64,000 nucleotides of DNA, taken from assembly GCF_000341085.1 (NCBI RefSeq), contig NZ_ANBA01000009.1, positions 434,001 to 498,000 on the forward strand, read 5' to 3'. Each line of letters starts with the position of its first letter. Position 1 is the stretch's first letter. Below are positions 44,728-51,978 of this stretch, piece by piece. Both the position numbers and the translations under genes were made by a program. The notes under the pieces were generated by a model. That model was not told where the DNA came from and did not search any database. It saw nothing but the letters and a program-made list of their open reading frames with translations. The DNA comes from Nocardiopsis ganjiahuensis DSM 45031. GTDB lineage: Bacteria; Actinomycetota; Actinomycetes; Streptosporangiales; Streptosporangiaceae.

Positions 44728-46287
44728 CTAGCCGACCCGCTCGCGCTGACCGAGCAGACCCTGGGGCCTGACCAGCAGCATGAGGATCATCAGGGCCAGA
44801 GCCCACGCTTGCATGAGCTGTGTGGGGAACCACAGGGTGGACAGCATCGCCACCAGACCGACGGTGATACCGCCGACCATCGCGCCGTAGGCCGTACCCA
44901 GGCCGCCCAGGATCACCGCGGCGAACATGAGCAGCAGAAGACGGAAGCCCATCTCGTAGTCCACGACCTGGTTCAGGCCGAAGAGCACACCGCCCAGGGA
45001 CGCCAGGCCGCCACCGAGGAACCACACGTACAGCGTCACCCGGTCCACGTCGATACCCGACGACTCCGCCAGGTCCCGGTTGTCCGAGACCGCGCGCATC
45101 GCCTTGCCGATGCGGGTGAACTGCAGCAGGCACGCCACCAGCACCAGGACCACGATCGCGACCGCCATGATCACCAGGTCACGCGGCGGCATCGAGATCG
45201 GCCCGAAGTGCACCAGCTCCTGCACCTGGTAACCCGCGTAACGCGTCCGGCTCGCCCCGAAGAGCACCAGGATCACGTGCCGCACCACCAGCGCCAGACC
45301 GATCGAGACGATGAACATCTGGATCAGGGCCACGTTGCGCTTGCGCAGCGGCCGCCACAGGTAACGCTCCATCGTGCCGCCCAGGACGGCACCCATGACC
45401 ACCGAGATGCCGGCCGCCGCCCACAGCGGCACCTGCCAGCCCAGGTCGTCACCCATCACGCCCAGCAGCGTCGCCAGGGCGATACCGCCGAAGACCGAGG
45501 CCCACTGCAGGATGATCAGCGTCGTCCGGTTGAGCTTGCCCTCCATGAAGGCGCCCAACAGGATCGCGATCCCCAGGCCCGCGAAGATCGCCAGCAGGGA
45601 GTTGCCCAGCCCCGCGGCGCCGGTACTGAACAGCAGCGCCATCATCGCGCCGAAGGTGACCATGTCACCGTGCGAGAAGTTGATGACCTGCGTCGTACCG
45701 AAGATCAGTGAGAGGCCGATCGCGGAGATCGCGATGACCAGGCCGAACAGGAGACCGGCCGCGGTGAGCTGCACGAAGCGCTCACCGAACCCTCCGCTGA
45801 CACCCTCGACCGCGACGACCTCCTCGTCCGCGGCCGCGTCGTCGTCCTCCGTCGCCTCGTCGTCCGGCGAGGGAGAACTCTCGTCCTGCCCGGCCGATTC
45901 GCCGGGGTTCTCCAACGCGATGAGGACGCGCCGCTGCTCGTTGGCCTCGACCTCGACCTCGGCCACACCATCGACGACGAGTGTCGTCTCGCGTACGGCG
46001 AACTCGCTGGGGACGGACTCCTGGTCCAGTACTAGGCGGTAGCCACCCGGTTCGGGCAACTCCACTTCCCAAATTCCATCAGAGTCGGTTTCCACCGCAT
46101 CGATCTCGTCCTCACCCTGGAAGACCGTGATCAGGATGCCTTCGACACCCTGGTCCCGATCGTCCGGCTGACCGATCTGACCGTGCAGCGACTCACCGCC
46201 CTGTTCGTCTGCCGTCGCCACTGCCCCAGGAATCACCAGGAATGCGGTGATCAGGGCGAGCAACACGGTCACGAGGCGTGTGCGCAC
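44728..46287 (-). CDS. livH: LivH permease fused to a secreted Ig-like domain
   Basis: A 519-residue protein, about 200 longer than ordinary LivH. Residues 1-26 are a signal peptide (RTRLVTVLLALITAFLVIPG, cut near ATA). Residues 33-130 look like a carboxypeptidase-regulatory / CnaB-type beta sandwich: LHGQIGQPDDRDQGVEGILI, ETDSDGIWEVELPEPGGYRL. Residues 135-165 are a very acidic Ser/Asp/Glu linker. The permease starts near residue 170: GLVIAISAIGLSLIFGTTQV with INFSHGDMV, the LivH signature, then RPLRKRNVALIQMF, ATPase loop FTRIGKAMRAVSDNRDLAES, and LVRPQGLLGQRERVG. The extra domain would sit outside the cell, near the docking side for the binding lipoproteins. GTG 46287 follows AAGGAG. Confidence 0.92.
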   Translation of the reverse strand: MRTRLVTVLLALITAFLVIPGAVATADEQGGESLHGQIGQPDDRDQGVEGILITVFQGEDEIDAVETDSDGIWEVELPEPGGYRLVLDQESVPSEFAVRETTLVVDGVAEVEVEANEQRRVLIALENPGESAGQDESSPSPDDEATEDDDAAADEEVVAVEGVSGGFGERFVQLTAAGLLFGLVIAISAIGLSLIFGTTQVINFSHGDMVTFGAMMALLFSTGAAGLGNSLLAIFAGLGIAILLGAFMEGKLNRTTLIILQWASVFGGIALATLLGVMGDDLGWQVPLWAAAGISVVMGAVLGGTMERYLWRPLRKRNVALIQMFIVSIGLALVVRHVILVLFGASRTRYAGYQVQELVHFGPISMPPRDLVIMAVAIVVLVLVACLLQFTRIGKAMRAVSDNRDLAESSGIDVDRVTLYVWFLGGGLASLGGVLFGLNQVVDYEMGFRLLLLMFAAVILGGLGTAYGAMVGGITVGLVAMLSTLWFPTQLMQAWALALMILMLLVRPQGLLGQRERVG

Positions 46288-46557
46288 GCGCGCTCCTTGC
46301 GCATCTGAGGTTGGCGCGACCCGGATGAGAGCATTCGGGTCCCGCTGTCCTTTAGCTGTTCGGTGGGGTGAGTTTAGCCCGGTTTAGGCTGGTCATTCAG
46401 CGATGCTTAAGCCACGTGACCCAACCGTCACCCCATTGTGCGCTACCGAGATCAAACCGGTACAAGATACGCGTTGACCCTGACCATGCGTCCAGCTTCC
46501 GACGCCCCAGGTGAACGATCTGTAGGTTTCCTCCGCCTCCCACCACCCGGGGCACAC
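46288..46557. other. Upstream region of livH
   Basis: No gene. It is AT-richer around 46370-46420 (TTTAGCCCGGTTTAGG) and presumably carries the livHMGF promoter on the minus strand, but no convincing -35/-10 pair was found. A short open frame (46438-46620) runs through the palindrome and is not believed. Confidence 0.4.
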
Positions 46558-46595
46558 GAACAGGGGCCGCACCCGATCGGGTGCGGCCCCTGTTC
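46558..46595 (-). terminator. 38-base perfect palindrome after pdtaR
   Basis: GAACAGGGGCCGCACCCGAT and its exact complement half make a stem with essentially no loop (CCCGATCGGG at the tip). It lies 27 bases after the pdtaR stop. Confidence 0.75.
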
Positions 46596-46622
46596 AGCGC
46601 TTCTACGGCAGGTCGGTTAGGC

Positions 46623-47207
46623 CTACTGTCCGCCGAGCGTCTCGACGACCGTCTCGGCGACCTTGCGCATGGTCAGCCGACGGTCCATGGAGTTCTTCTG
46701 GATCCACCTGAACGCCTCGGGCTCACTCATCCCGTGGCGGCTCTGCAACAACCCCTTGGCCTGCTCGACGAGCTTGCGCGTCTCGAGCCGGTCCGTGAGG
46801 TTGCTGACCTCGGCCTCCAGCGCCGCCAGTTCGGCGTAGCGGGAGGTGGCCATCTCGATCGCCGGAACCAGGTCCGACTTACTGAAGGGCTTGACCAGGT
46901 AGGCCATGGCCCCGGCCTCGCGAGCCCGCTCGACCAACTCCCGCTGGGAGAAGGCCGTCAGGATCACGACCGGGGCGATGCGCTCCCCGGCGATGCGCTC
47001 GGCGGCGGAAAGGCCGTCGAGCACCGGCATCTTGATGTCGGTGATCACCAGGTCGGGCCTCAGCTCCTGGGCAAGCCGAATGGCGGCCTCACCATCGCCC
47101 GCCTCTCCGACGACGGCGTAGCCGTCCTCCTCGAGCATCTCCTTGAGATCCAGGCGGATCAGGGCCTCGTCTTCCGCGATCACCACACGGCTCTGCGTCC
47201 TCGTCAC
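46623..47207 (-). CDS. pdtaR: ANTAR-domain response regulator (PdtaR-like)
   Basis: A 194-residue two-domain protein. Residues 1-120 are a receiver: RVVIAEDEALIRLDLKEMLE (acidic pocket), phospho-acceptor Asp in DLVITDIKMPVLDGL, Thr in VVILTAFSQ, and Lys in AYLVKPFSKSDL. Residues 135-190 are an ANTAR RNA-binding domain (DRLETRKLVEQAKGLLQSRH, EAFRWIQKNSMDRRLTMRKV). Such proteins act as antiterminators binding tandem hexaloop RNA hairpins once phosphorylated; the mycobacterial one pairs with kinase PdtaS, which is not in this window. GTG 47207 gives the usual N terminus; 47213 and 47258 are alternatives. Confidence 0.93.
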   Translation of the reverse strand: MTRTQSRVVIAEDEALIRLDLKEMLEEDGYAVVGEAGDGEAAIRLAQELRPDLVITDIKMPVLDGLSAAERIAGERIAPVVILTAFSQRELVERAREAGAMAYLVKPFSKSDLVPAIEMATSRYAELAALEAEVSNLTDRLETRKLVEQAKGLLQSRHGMSEPEAFRWIQKNSMDRRLTMRKVAETVVETLGGQ

Positions 47208-47347
47208 GTACACGAGGTTACAGAGATCAGCTAGTATGCTGACCGTCGGCCCCGGCAATGCAGGTCAATCGTGACTGCACTGTTGGCGGAGCGTCGCCGG
47301 ACCGACAGTAGAAAAAACTTCAGAGAATGACTTGACAAAGTCGCCTA

Positions 47348-47423
47348 GCCCCGGTAGTCCAATCAGGCAGGAGACAATGGCTTCAAACTCCATACAGTGT
47401 GGGTTCGAGTCCCACCCGGGGCA
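47348..47423 (+). tRNA. tRNA-Leu-like gene (CAA) lacking the long variable arm
   Basis: A 76-base cloverleaf. The acceptor stem GCCCCGG/CCGGGGC has discriminator A, T8 and A9 are in place, and the T arm GTGGG-TTCGAGT-CCCAC is perfect. The D arm is of the 3-bp class II type (GTC/GAC) with AATC-A-GG in the loop, as in tRNA-Leu. The anticodon arm ATGGC-TTCAAAC-TCCAT gives CAA but has a C-T mismatch at the loop-closing pair. Only five bases (ACAGT) form the variable region, where Leu tRNAs carry a 10-20 base arm. It is followed by a textbook terminator, so it is likely transcribed. It could be a decayed or functionally odd tRNA; tRNA-Leu(CAA) identity is provisional. Confidence 0.6.
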
Positions 47424-47430
47424 CTGAAAC

Positions 47431-47460
47431 AGCCACTCGCCAAGCGCGAGTGGCTTTTTT
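47431..47460 (+). terminator. Intrinsic terminator of the tRNA-like gene
   Basis: AGCCACTCGC pairs perfectly with GCGAGTGGCT around CAAGC and is followed by TTTTTT. This is the only classical T-tailed terminator I see in the window. Confidence 0.85.
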
Positions 47461-47517
47461 GCTGCCCAGGGGCTACCTCGCCAGGAAATGTCATATGCGT
47501 GAGCGAACATACACCCT

Positions 47518-48324
47518 ATGTACTCACCACATGTCAGGCGCGAAGCCACTTCCCTGATCGACTCTGGAATCTCCTTCACCGAAGTGAGCCGCCGGATGGG
47601 GATCAACCGGTCCACACTCCAGAGTTGGATGCGTGATCGTTCACTCGTGGACAAGTACCTGGGCACCGATCTCTGTCCCCGCTGCACACCCGTTTCCAGC
47701 CCACCCGAGCCGTTGGATGCCTACAGCTACCTGCTGGGCCTCTATCTCGGCGACGGATGCCTCACCCCGGCGGGAGACCCCAGGAAAGGGGTTTGGCGGC
47801 TCAGGGTGATGTGTTCGGACACCTGGCCGGGCCTCATCGAACTCTGCGCAGGCGCCATGGCGGCGATTCGCCCCGACCACAAGGTGTCCCGGGTTCCCTC
47901 CACCGGTTGCACCGAGGTACACGGCAACTGGAAGCACTGGCCCTGTTTGTTCCCCCAGCACGGCCCTGGCAAGAAGCACGACCGAACCATCGCCCTGGAG
48001 CCCTGGCAGCAGGCCATCGTCGAGAAGCACACCAAGGAGTTCGTACGGGGACTGGTGCACTCGGACGGCAGCCGGGTGCTCAACCGGATCAAGAGGAAGC
48101 TCCCGGGTGACGGCGAGCAGTACTACGAGTACCCGCGCTACCACTTCACCAATGTCTCCACCGACATCATCAGGCTGTTCACCGAAGCCTTAGACCGGTT
48201 GGAGATCCCCTGGAAAGTCCATACCAAGAAGCGAGGGAAGTCGTACAAGGACACGTACGTCGTGTCCGTGTCCCAGCGGGAAGCGGTAGCGCGCATGGAC
48301 TCGTTCGTCGGACCGAAGTACTGA
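47518..48324 (+). CDS. HTH plus LAGLIDADG-type protein (free-standing homing-endonuclease-like)
   Basis: A 268-residue protein. Residues 1-42 form a helix-turn-helix (VRREATSLIDSGISFTEVSR then RMGINRSTLQSWMRD). A CPRC pair follows (LCPRCTP), possibly zinc-binding. YSYLLGLYLGDGCLT near residue 66 is a LAGLIDADG-type helix with the acidic residue; the second half (KEFVRGLVHSDGSRV, then TDIIRLFTEALDRLEIPWKV) carries the second motif (GLVHSDG). HWPCLFPQHGPGKKHDR is a hallmark of an actinobacterial family annotated as HTH or LAGLIDADG proteins, with no known function. It is not inside an intron or intein. It sits 94 bases after the tRNA-like gene. Whether it cuts DNA or regulates is unknown. Confidence 0.82.
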   Translation: MYSPHVRREATSLIDSGISFTEVSRRMGINRSTLQSWMRDRSLVDKYLGTDLCPRCTPVSSPPEPLDAYSYLLGLYLGDGCLTPAGDPRKGVWRLRVMCSDTWPGLIELCAGAMAAIRPDHKVSRVPSTGCTEVHGNWKHWPCLFPQHGPGKKHDRTIALEPWQQAIVEKHTKEFVRGLVHSDGSRVLNRIKRKLPGDGEQYYEYPRYHFTNVSTDIIRLFTEALDRLEIPWKVHTKKRGKSYKDTYVVSVSQREAVARMDSFVGPKY

Positions 48325-48411
48325 GGCGGGCCAGGCTCGTAGACCAGCGAGGACGGCTCTCATCCGGCGTTCGTGTCCGGTGGATGAGAGCCACGTCCTC
48401 CAGCACGGTCA

Positions 48412-49383
48412 CTACTCGGGTTTCGGCTGCGGGCCGGCCGGGTGCTTCGCGGGAGAGAACTGTCCGGTGGCGATGAGGACAGCGACGAGGGCGAGCGGCA
48501 GGATCCACCCGCTCCAGCCGAGGATCGTCGCCTGCGTGGTGTCGACGTGCTCCCCCGCCCGGGCGAAGAGGAGGTAGCTTCCGCCCGCCCCGTTGAACGC
48601 GGCGTGGGCGAGGGCGGCGGGCCACACGGATCCCGACCGGAGCCGCAGCCAGCCGAAGAGCGCGCCGACCAGGATGCACATGACGACCATCGCGGTCAGG
48701 CCGAGCCAGCCGGGGGCGTCCGCGTAGTTGTATCCGAGGAGGATGAGCGGGGCGTGCCAGAGGCCCCAGATCACGCCCATGGCCAGGAGGGCGGGGAGTG
48801 TGCCGAGGGGCATGAGCTTGGGGAGCAGCCATCCCCGCCATCCCAGTTCCTCTCCCAGGGCCGGGATGAGGTTGATGAACGCGGCCAGGGGCAGGACGGC
48901 GAGCTGGAGGGCGATGAGCGCGCCGGTCGGGATCGGGATCTCGCCCGGTCCCGCGGTGCCCGCCTGTTCGTCGAGGACCTGTTGGAACGCGGAGAAGTTC
49001 GTGAAGTCGGCCGGGTAGACGCCGAGCAGTGCGCCGATCGGGAGGGCCGCCAGGACGAGGGCGATGGACCCGAAGATGCCCAGGGCGGCGTAGCCGATCA
49101 GTCTTCGGGCCGGTTTGAGCGGCCACAGTCCGAGGGTCCACGCCTTCTGTCGGGGCTTGTCCATGAGGAACACGACGACGAGTGCGGCGATGGCGGGGGT
49201 CGTCATCATGGCGACGGAGACGAGGGGGAAGAGGGGGCTGGTGAGTCCGTCGCCGAGCCAGAGGGGGAGGGCGACGAGCCAGGCGAGGGCGAACGCGAGG
49301 GCGGTGAACACGCCGATGGATCGCAGGTCGTGCCCGCTCATGCGGGGGTGGGTCGTGGGCGTGGTGCGGGTCTGGTGGGTCAC
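48412..49383 (-). CDS. CPBP-family intramembrane metalloprotease
   Basis: A 323-residue membrane protein of about 8 helices. The CPBP (CaaX protease / bacteriocin-processing) motifs are intact: EELGWRGWLLP (EExxxR), the FxxxH-type GVIWGLWHAPLIL, and the third-motif AHAAFNGAGG. These Glu/His residues bind zinc or act as general base within the membrane. Its substrate is unknown; family members process prenylated-type proteins, bacteriocins or act in self-immunity. GTG 49383 overlaps the stop of the HTH gene upstream (GTGA), so both are made together. Confidence 0.88.
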   Translation of the reverse strand: MTHQTRTTPTTHPRMSGHDLRSIGVFTALAFALAWLVALPLWLGDGLTSPLFPLVSVAMMTTPAIAALVVVFLMDKPRQKAWTLGLWPLKPARRLIGYAALGIFGSIALVLAALPIGALLGVYPADFTNFSAFQQVLDEQAGTAGPGEIPIPTGALIALQLAVLPLAAFINLIPALGEELGWRGWLLPKLMPLGTLPALLAMGVIWGLWHAPLILLGYNYADAPGWLGLTAMVVMCILVGALFGWLRLRSGSVWPAALAHAAFNGAGGSYLLFARAGEHVDTTQATILGWSGWILPLALVAVLIATGQFSPAKHPAGPQPKPE

Positions 49384-49988
49384 GGCGTCTGCCTTTCGAG
49401 GATGTGCAGGCCGGCGATGGTGCGGTCGTCGCGGAAGGTGATGCGTGCGGTGTAGTCGCCCGCTTCGAAGGTGAGCGGTGTGTTGGTGACGGTCATGTCG
49501 CCGGCCCGGGCGGCCTCGGGTTCGCCGTGTCCTTCGTAGGCTCCGGCCAGGCCGATGATCTGGGCCCATGCGGCCGCTAGTGCGTCCTCGGGCAGGCCGT
49601 CGCGCATGGTCGGGTCGAACTGTTCGGTGACGCGTGCCCATTGGCCGGCGGCGAGGTCCTCGACGGTCGAGGCGGCCAGTTCGGTGGTGCCGGGGAGCGG
49701 GGTGGTGTTCATGGGTTCTCCTGTTCGGGGGTCGACCGGTTTGCCGTAGCGCTGGAACGCCGCCTGTCGGCTGACGCCGAGTGCGTCGCCGACGACCTGC
49801 CAGGTGGCGCCGTTGCGGCGTGCTTGTCGGACGACTGCGCGTACGACGTCGTCGGCTGCCGTCTGGATGCTGACGGCGTGTCCGATGGTGTGGGTCCAGT
49901 CGTGGTCCGTGGTGAGGACGCGTGAGGCGAGGAGTGCGTCGGTGTGGGTTTTCAACGCCCGAAGCGCATCCGTCAAGTTTTCTTGCAC
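49380..49988 (-). CDS. HTH protein with C-terminal DUF3887-like domain
   Basis: A 202-residue protein. Residues 1-85 are helical with an HTH: RAVVRQARRNGATWQVVGDA then LGVSRQAAFQRYGKPVDP. Residues 95-200 (ELAASTVEDLAAGQWARVTE, QFDPTMRDGLPEDALAAAWA, GLAGAYEGHGEPEAARAGDM) look like DUF3887, an NTF2-like fold seen in secreted or regulatory proteins. The start GTG 49988 has no ribosome site and lies one base after a perfect TGTAAAGC-ATA-GCTTTACA palindrome, suggesting a leaderless, self-repressed gene. Coupled to the CPBP protease downstream. Confidence 0.8.
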   Translation of the reverse strand: MQENLTDALRALKTHTDALLASRVLTTDHDWTHTIGHAVSIQTAADDVVRAVVRQARRNGATWQVVGDALGVSRQAAFQRYGKPVDPRTGEPMNTTPLPGTTELAASTVEDLAAGQWARVTEQFDPTMRDGLPEDALAAAWAQIIGLAGAYEGHGEPEAARAGDMTVTNTPLTFEAGDYTARITFRDDRTIAGLHILERQTP

Positions 49989-49989
49989 G

Positions 49990-50008
49990 TGTAAAGCATA
50001 GCTTTACA
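49990..50008. promoter_or_regulatory. Perfect palindromic operator abutting the HTH gene start
   Basis: TGTAAAGC-ATA-GCTTTACA, 8-bp arms, ending one base before GTG 49988. On the minus strand it also contains TATGCT, a -10-like box six bases before the start codon, so repressor binding would mask the promoter. Confidence 0.65.
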
Positions 50009-50102
50009 AGTGGTGTTCGCGCCAGCCCTGTTCCTGAACCGGAGGGGGTTCGTGGACCGCCGGGGCGGCGTGGACGCGGCGTTCGCGGGTGGTGCCGTCG
50101 TG

Positions 50103-50990
50103 TCAGTTGGCGCGGAGGTGGTCGCGGAGGGTGCGGGCCGTGCGGCCGATGAGGGCTTCGGCGGCGGGTTGGATGCGGGCGGGGACGGTTGAGGCGGTGA
50201 GGGCGGCGATGGCGTAGGCCTCGCCGCTCTTGTGTTCGACGACGCCGATTTCGTGGCGGAGGTTGAGGACGCTGCCGGTCTTGGAGGACCAGATGCTGGC
50301 GTCGGTGTCGAATTCGGGGGCGAGGCGGTGACGGACGACGTTGCGGGCCATGAGTTCGCGTAGGCGGGCGGCGACGTCGGGGTGGATGGTGGTGGGTTTC
50401 CAGAGGGCCTGGAGGAGGTCGACGTGGGCTCGGGCAGTGCCGGAGTTGGCCTGGGTGACGTCGAGTTGGGGGATTCGGTGGCCACGTCCCTCGGTCTGGG
50501 CCTGGATGGCGAGGGTGTGGGCGAGGTGGGTTTCGTGGGGGGCGAGGCGTTCGGCGGGGGTCTCGTTGAGGTCGCGGACGCGGTGGCGGACGGTGATGCC
50601 GTGGACGTGGTGTTGGTGGAGGGCTTGGGTGACGTGGGTGGGGGGTGTGAGGTCGAAGAGGGCGTCGGCGGCGACGTTGTCGCTGACGCAGGTGGCGAGG
50701 TAGAGGAGGTCGTCGATGGCGACGGTGGTGGGGTGGCGGTACTGGCCGAGGCCGACGGGGCCGATGGTGGGCCCGTCGGGCTTGATGTGGACGGGGGTGG
50801 CACCGGTGAGTTCGCCTTGGTGGAGGCGTTGGAGGGTGGCGAGGGCGAGGGGGATTTTGACGAGGGAGCTGGTGGCGTAGGGGGTGTCGGGTTCGATGCC
50901 GATTTCGTGGCCGGTGTTGAGGTCGCGGACGAGGAAGGAGGCCTGGAGGCCGGCGTTGTCGAGTTCGGTCTGGAGTCGTTGGGTGATCAC
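50103..50990 (-). CDS. Class A beta-lactamase-like serine hydrolase, no signal peptide
   Basis: A 295-residue protein of the class A / Beta-lactamase2 fold. The Ser-x-x-Lys motif is in ATSSLVKIPLA, Ser-Asp-Asn in TCVSDNVAADAL, and Lys-Thr-Gly in IWSSKTGSVLN. The omega-loop motif is altered: where true class A enzymes have ExxLN, this reads VRDLN, so the deacylating Glu166 is replaced. No signal peptide or lipobox is present; it begins ITQRLQTELDNAGLQASFLV. It is therefore likely cytoplasmic and perhaps not a real antibiotic hydrolase. GTG 50990 overlaps the LysR stop (GTGA). Confidence 0.85.
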   Translation of the reverse strand: MITQRLQTELDNAGLQASFLVRDLNTGHEIGIEPDTPYATSSLVKIPLALATLQRLHQGELTGATPVHIKPDGPTIGPVGLGQYRHPTTVAIDDLLYLATCVSDNVAADALFDLTPPTHVTQALHQHHVHGITVRHRVRDLNETPAERLAPHETHLAHTLAIQAQTEGRGHRIPQLDVTQANSGTARAHVDLLQALWKPTTIHPDVAARLRELMARNVVRHRLAPEFDTDASIWSSKTGSVLNLRHEIGVVEHKSGEAYAIAALTASTVPARIQPAAEALIGRTARTLRDHLRAN

Positions 50991-51853
50991 GGGGTGGGTG
51001 CTCCGAGGCAGTGGGCGATGTGAGTGTGGAGGTGGGTGCGGAGGGTCTCGGCTTGTTCGCCGGTGGCGGTGTAGGTGCGGGCGGGTTGGATTTCGCCGAT
51101 GGGGCGCCAGTGGAGGTTGAGGTCGTCTGCTTGGCGGGGTGAGCAGAGGAGGAGGTCGTGGGTGGTGAGGATTTCGGCGGTGGCGGTGGTGAGGGTGGTG
51201 GCGTGGGTGATCTGGGTGGGGTGGAGGCCGACGGTGTCGCCGGTGTGGGTGAGGGGGTCGCGGATGTGGGGTGTGTCGTCTTCGGGTTGGATCCAGAGGC
51301 GGCGGGGCGGGGTGGTGTCGTCGCGGTGGGGTCGGAGGGTTTCGAGGTAGTGGGTGTTGGCGTGGGGTGGGTGGTGGGTGGCGAGGCCCAGGGGGACGGT
51401 CCAGTGGGCCTGGTCGGGTGGGACGGCGGTGATGGCGGTGCGGACTTGTTGGGTGTGGAGGAGTTCGTCGCGTTGGGCGGGTGGTGCGGGGTGGGGGTCG
51501 AGGTGGAGTTCGTGTCGGCGGGCCTGTGCGGTGAGGTGGGCGAGGTCGTGGGTGGTGCAGGTGGTGGGGACGGCGAGGCGCAGGGGGGTGTGGCGGGCTT
51601 GGGCGGCGTCGTGTTCGAGGGTGTGGGCGAGGTGGACGAGGCGGCGTGCGGTGGGCAGGACGGTGTGGCCGAACTGGGTGAGGGTGGCTCGTCGTGTGGT
51701 GCGGTCGAAGAGGGGTGCGCCGAGGTGTTTCTCGAGGGCGGCGATGCGGCGGCTGGCGACGGGTTGGGGGATGCGTGCGGCGGCGGCGCCGAGGGTGAAG
51801 CTGCCGCGGTCGCTGACGTGGACGAAGGCTGCGCAGGCTCCTAGGAGGTCCAT
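50987..51853 (-). CDS. LysR-family transcriptional regulator
   Basis: A 288-residue regulator. DLLGACAAFVHVSDRGSFTL, GAAAARIPQPVASRRIAALE and KHLGAPLFDRTTRRATLTQF form the N-terminal winged HTH. The effector domain (residues 90-288) is unusually rich in Thr and His (TTCTTHDLAHLTAQARRHEL), reflecting codon bias in this island. It is divergent from the beta-lactamase gene at 51979; a T-N11-A box (51866-51878) lies between, as for AmpR-like regulators of beta-lactamase genes. It is coupled to the serine-hydrolase gene downstream. Confidence 0.88.
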   Translation of the reverse strand: MDLLGACAAFVHVSDRGSFTLGAAAARIPQPVASRRIAALEKHLGAPLFDRTTRRATLTQFGHTVLPTARRLVHLAHTLEHDAAQARHTPLRLAVPTTCTTHDLAHLTAQARRHELHLDPHPAPPAQRDELLHTQQVRTAITAVPPDQAHWTVPLGLATHHPPHANTHYLETLRPHRDDTTPPRRLWIQPEDDTPHIRDPLTHTGDTVGLHPTQITHATTLTTATAEILTTHDLLLCSPRQADDLNLHWRPIGEIQPARTYTATGEQAETLRTHLHTHIAHCLGAPTP

Positions 51854-51864
51854 GTACTCATGTT

Positions 51865-51879
51865 ATGCCGAATGTGCAT
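51865..51879. promoter_or_regulatory. LysR box, copy 1
   Basis: ATGC-CGAATGT-GCAT, containing the LysR consensus T-N11-A (TGC...GCA), 12 bases upstream of the lysR start codon and about 100 before the beta-lactamase. The same box recurs at 53221-53235 with only central changes. Confidence 0.65.
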
Positions 51880-51978
51880 GAGAGTGGTTGTTTCTGTCTT
51901 GGACAGTATGGATGGTGGGTGGTGAGACTGCGGGGGCGGGCCGGCTCCGGTTCGTCCTTTCGATTGTTGGGGGTTGTT

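Noticed and set aside
47348..47423. Reading the tRNA-like gene as a selenocysteine or opal-suppressor tRNA (anticodon TCA)
   Set aside because: Placing TCA in the anticodon needs unequal stem halves; the CAA placement gives a near-complete 5-bp stem. There is no extended acceptor stem or long extra arm as in tRNA-Sec, and no internal UGA in neighbouring genes.
47397..47636. 79-codon frame overlapping the tRNA-like gene and terminator
   Set aside because: It begins inside the T arm and runs through the T-tailed terminator; it is not compatible with a protein gene.
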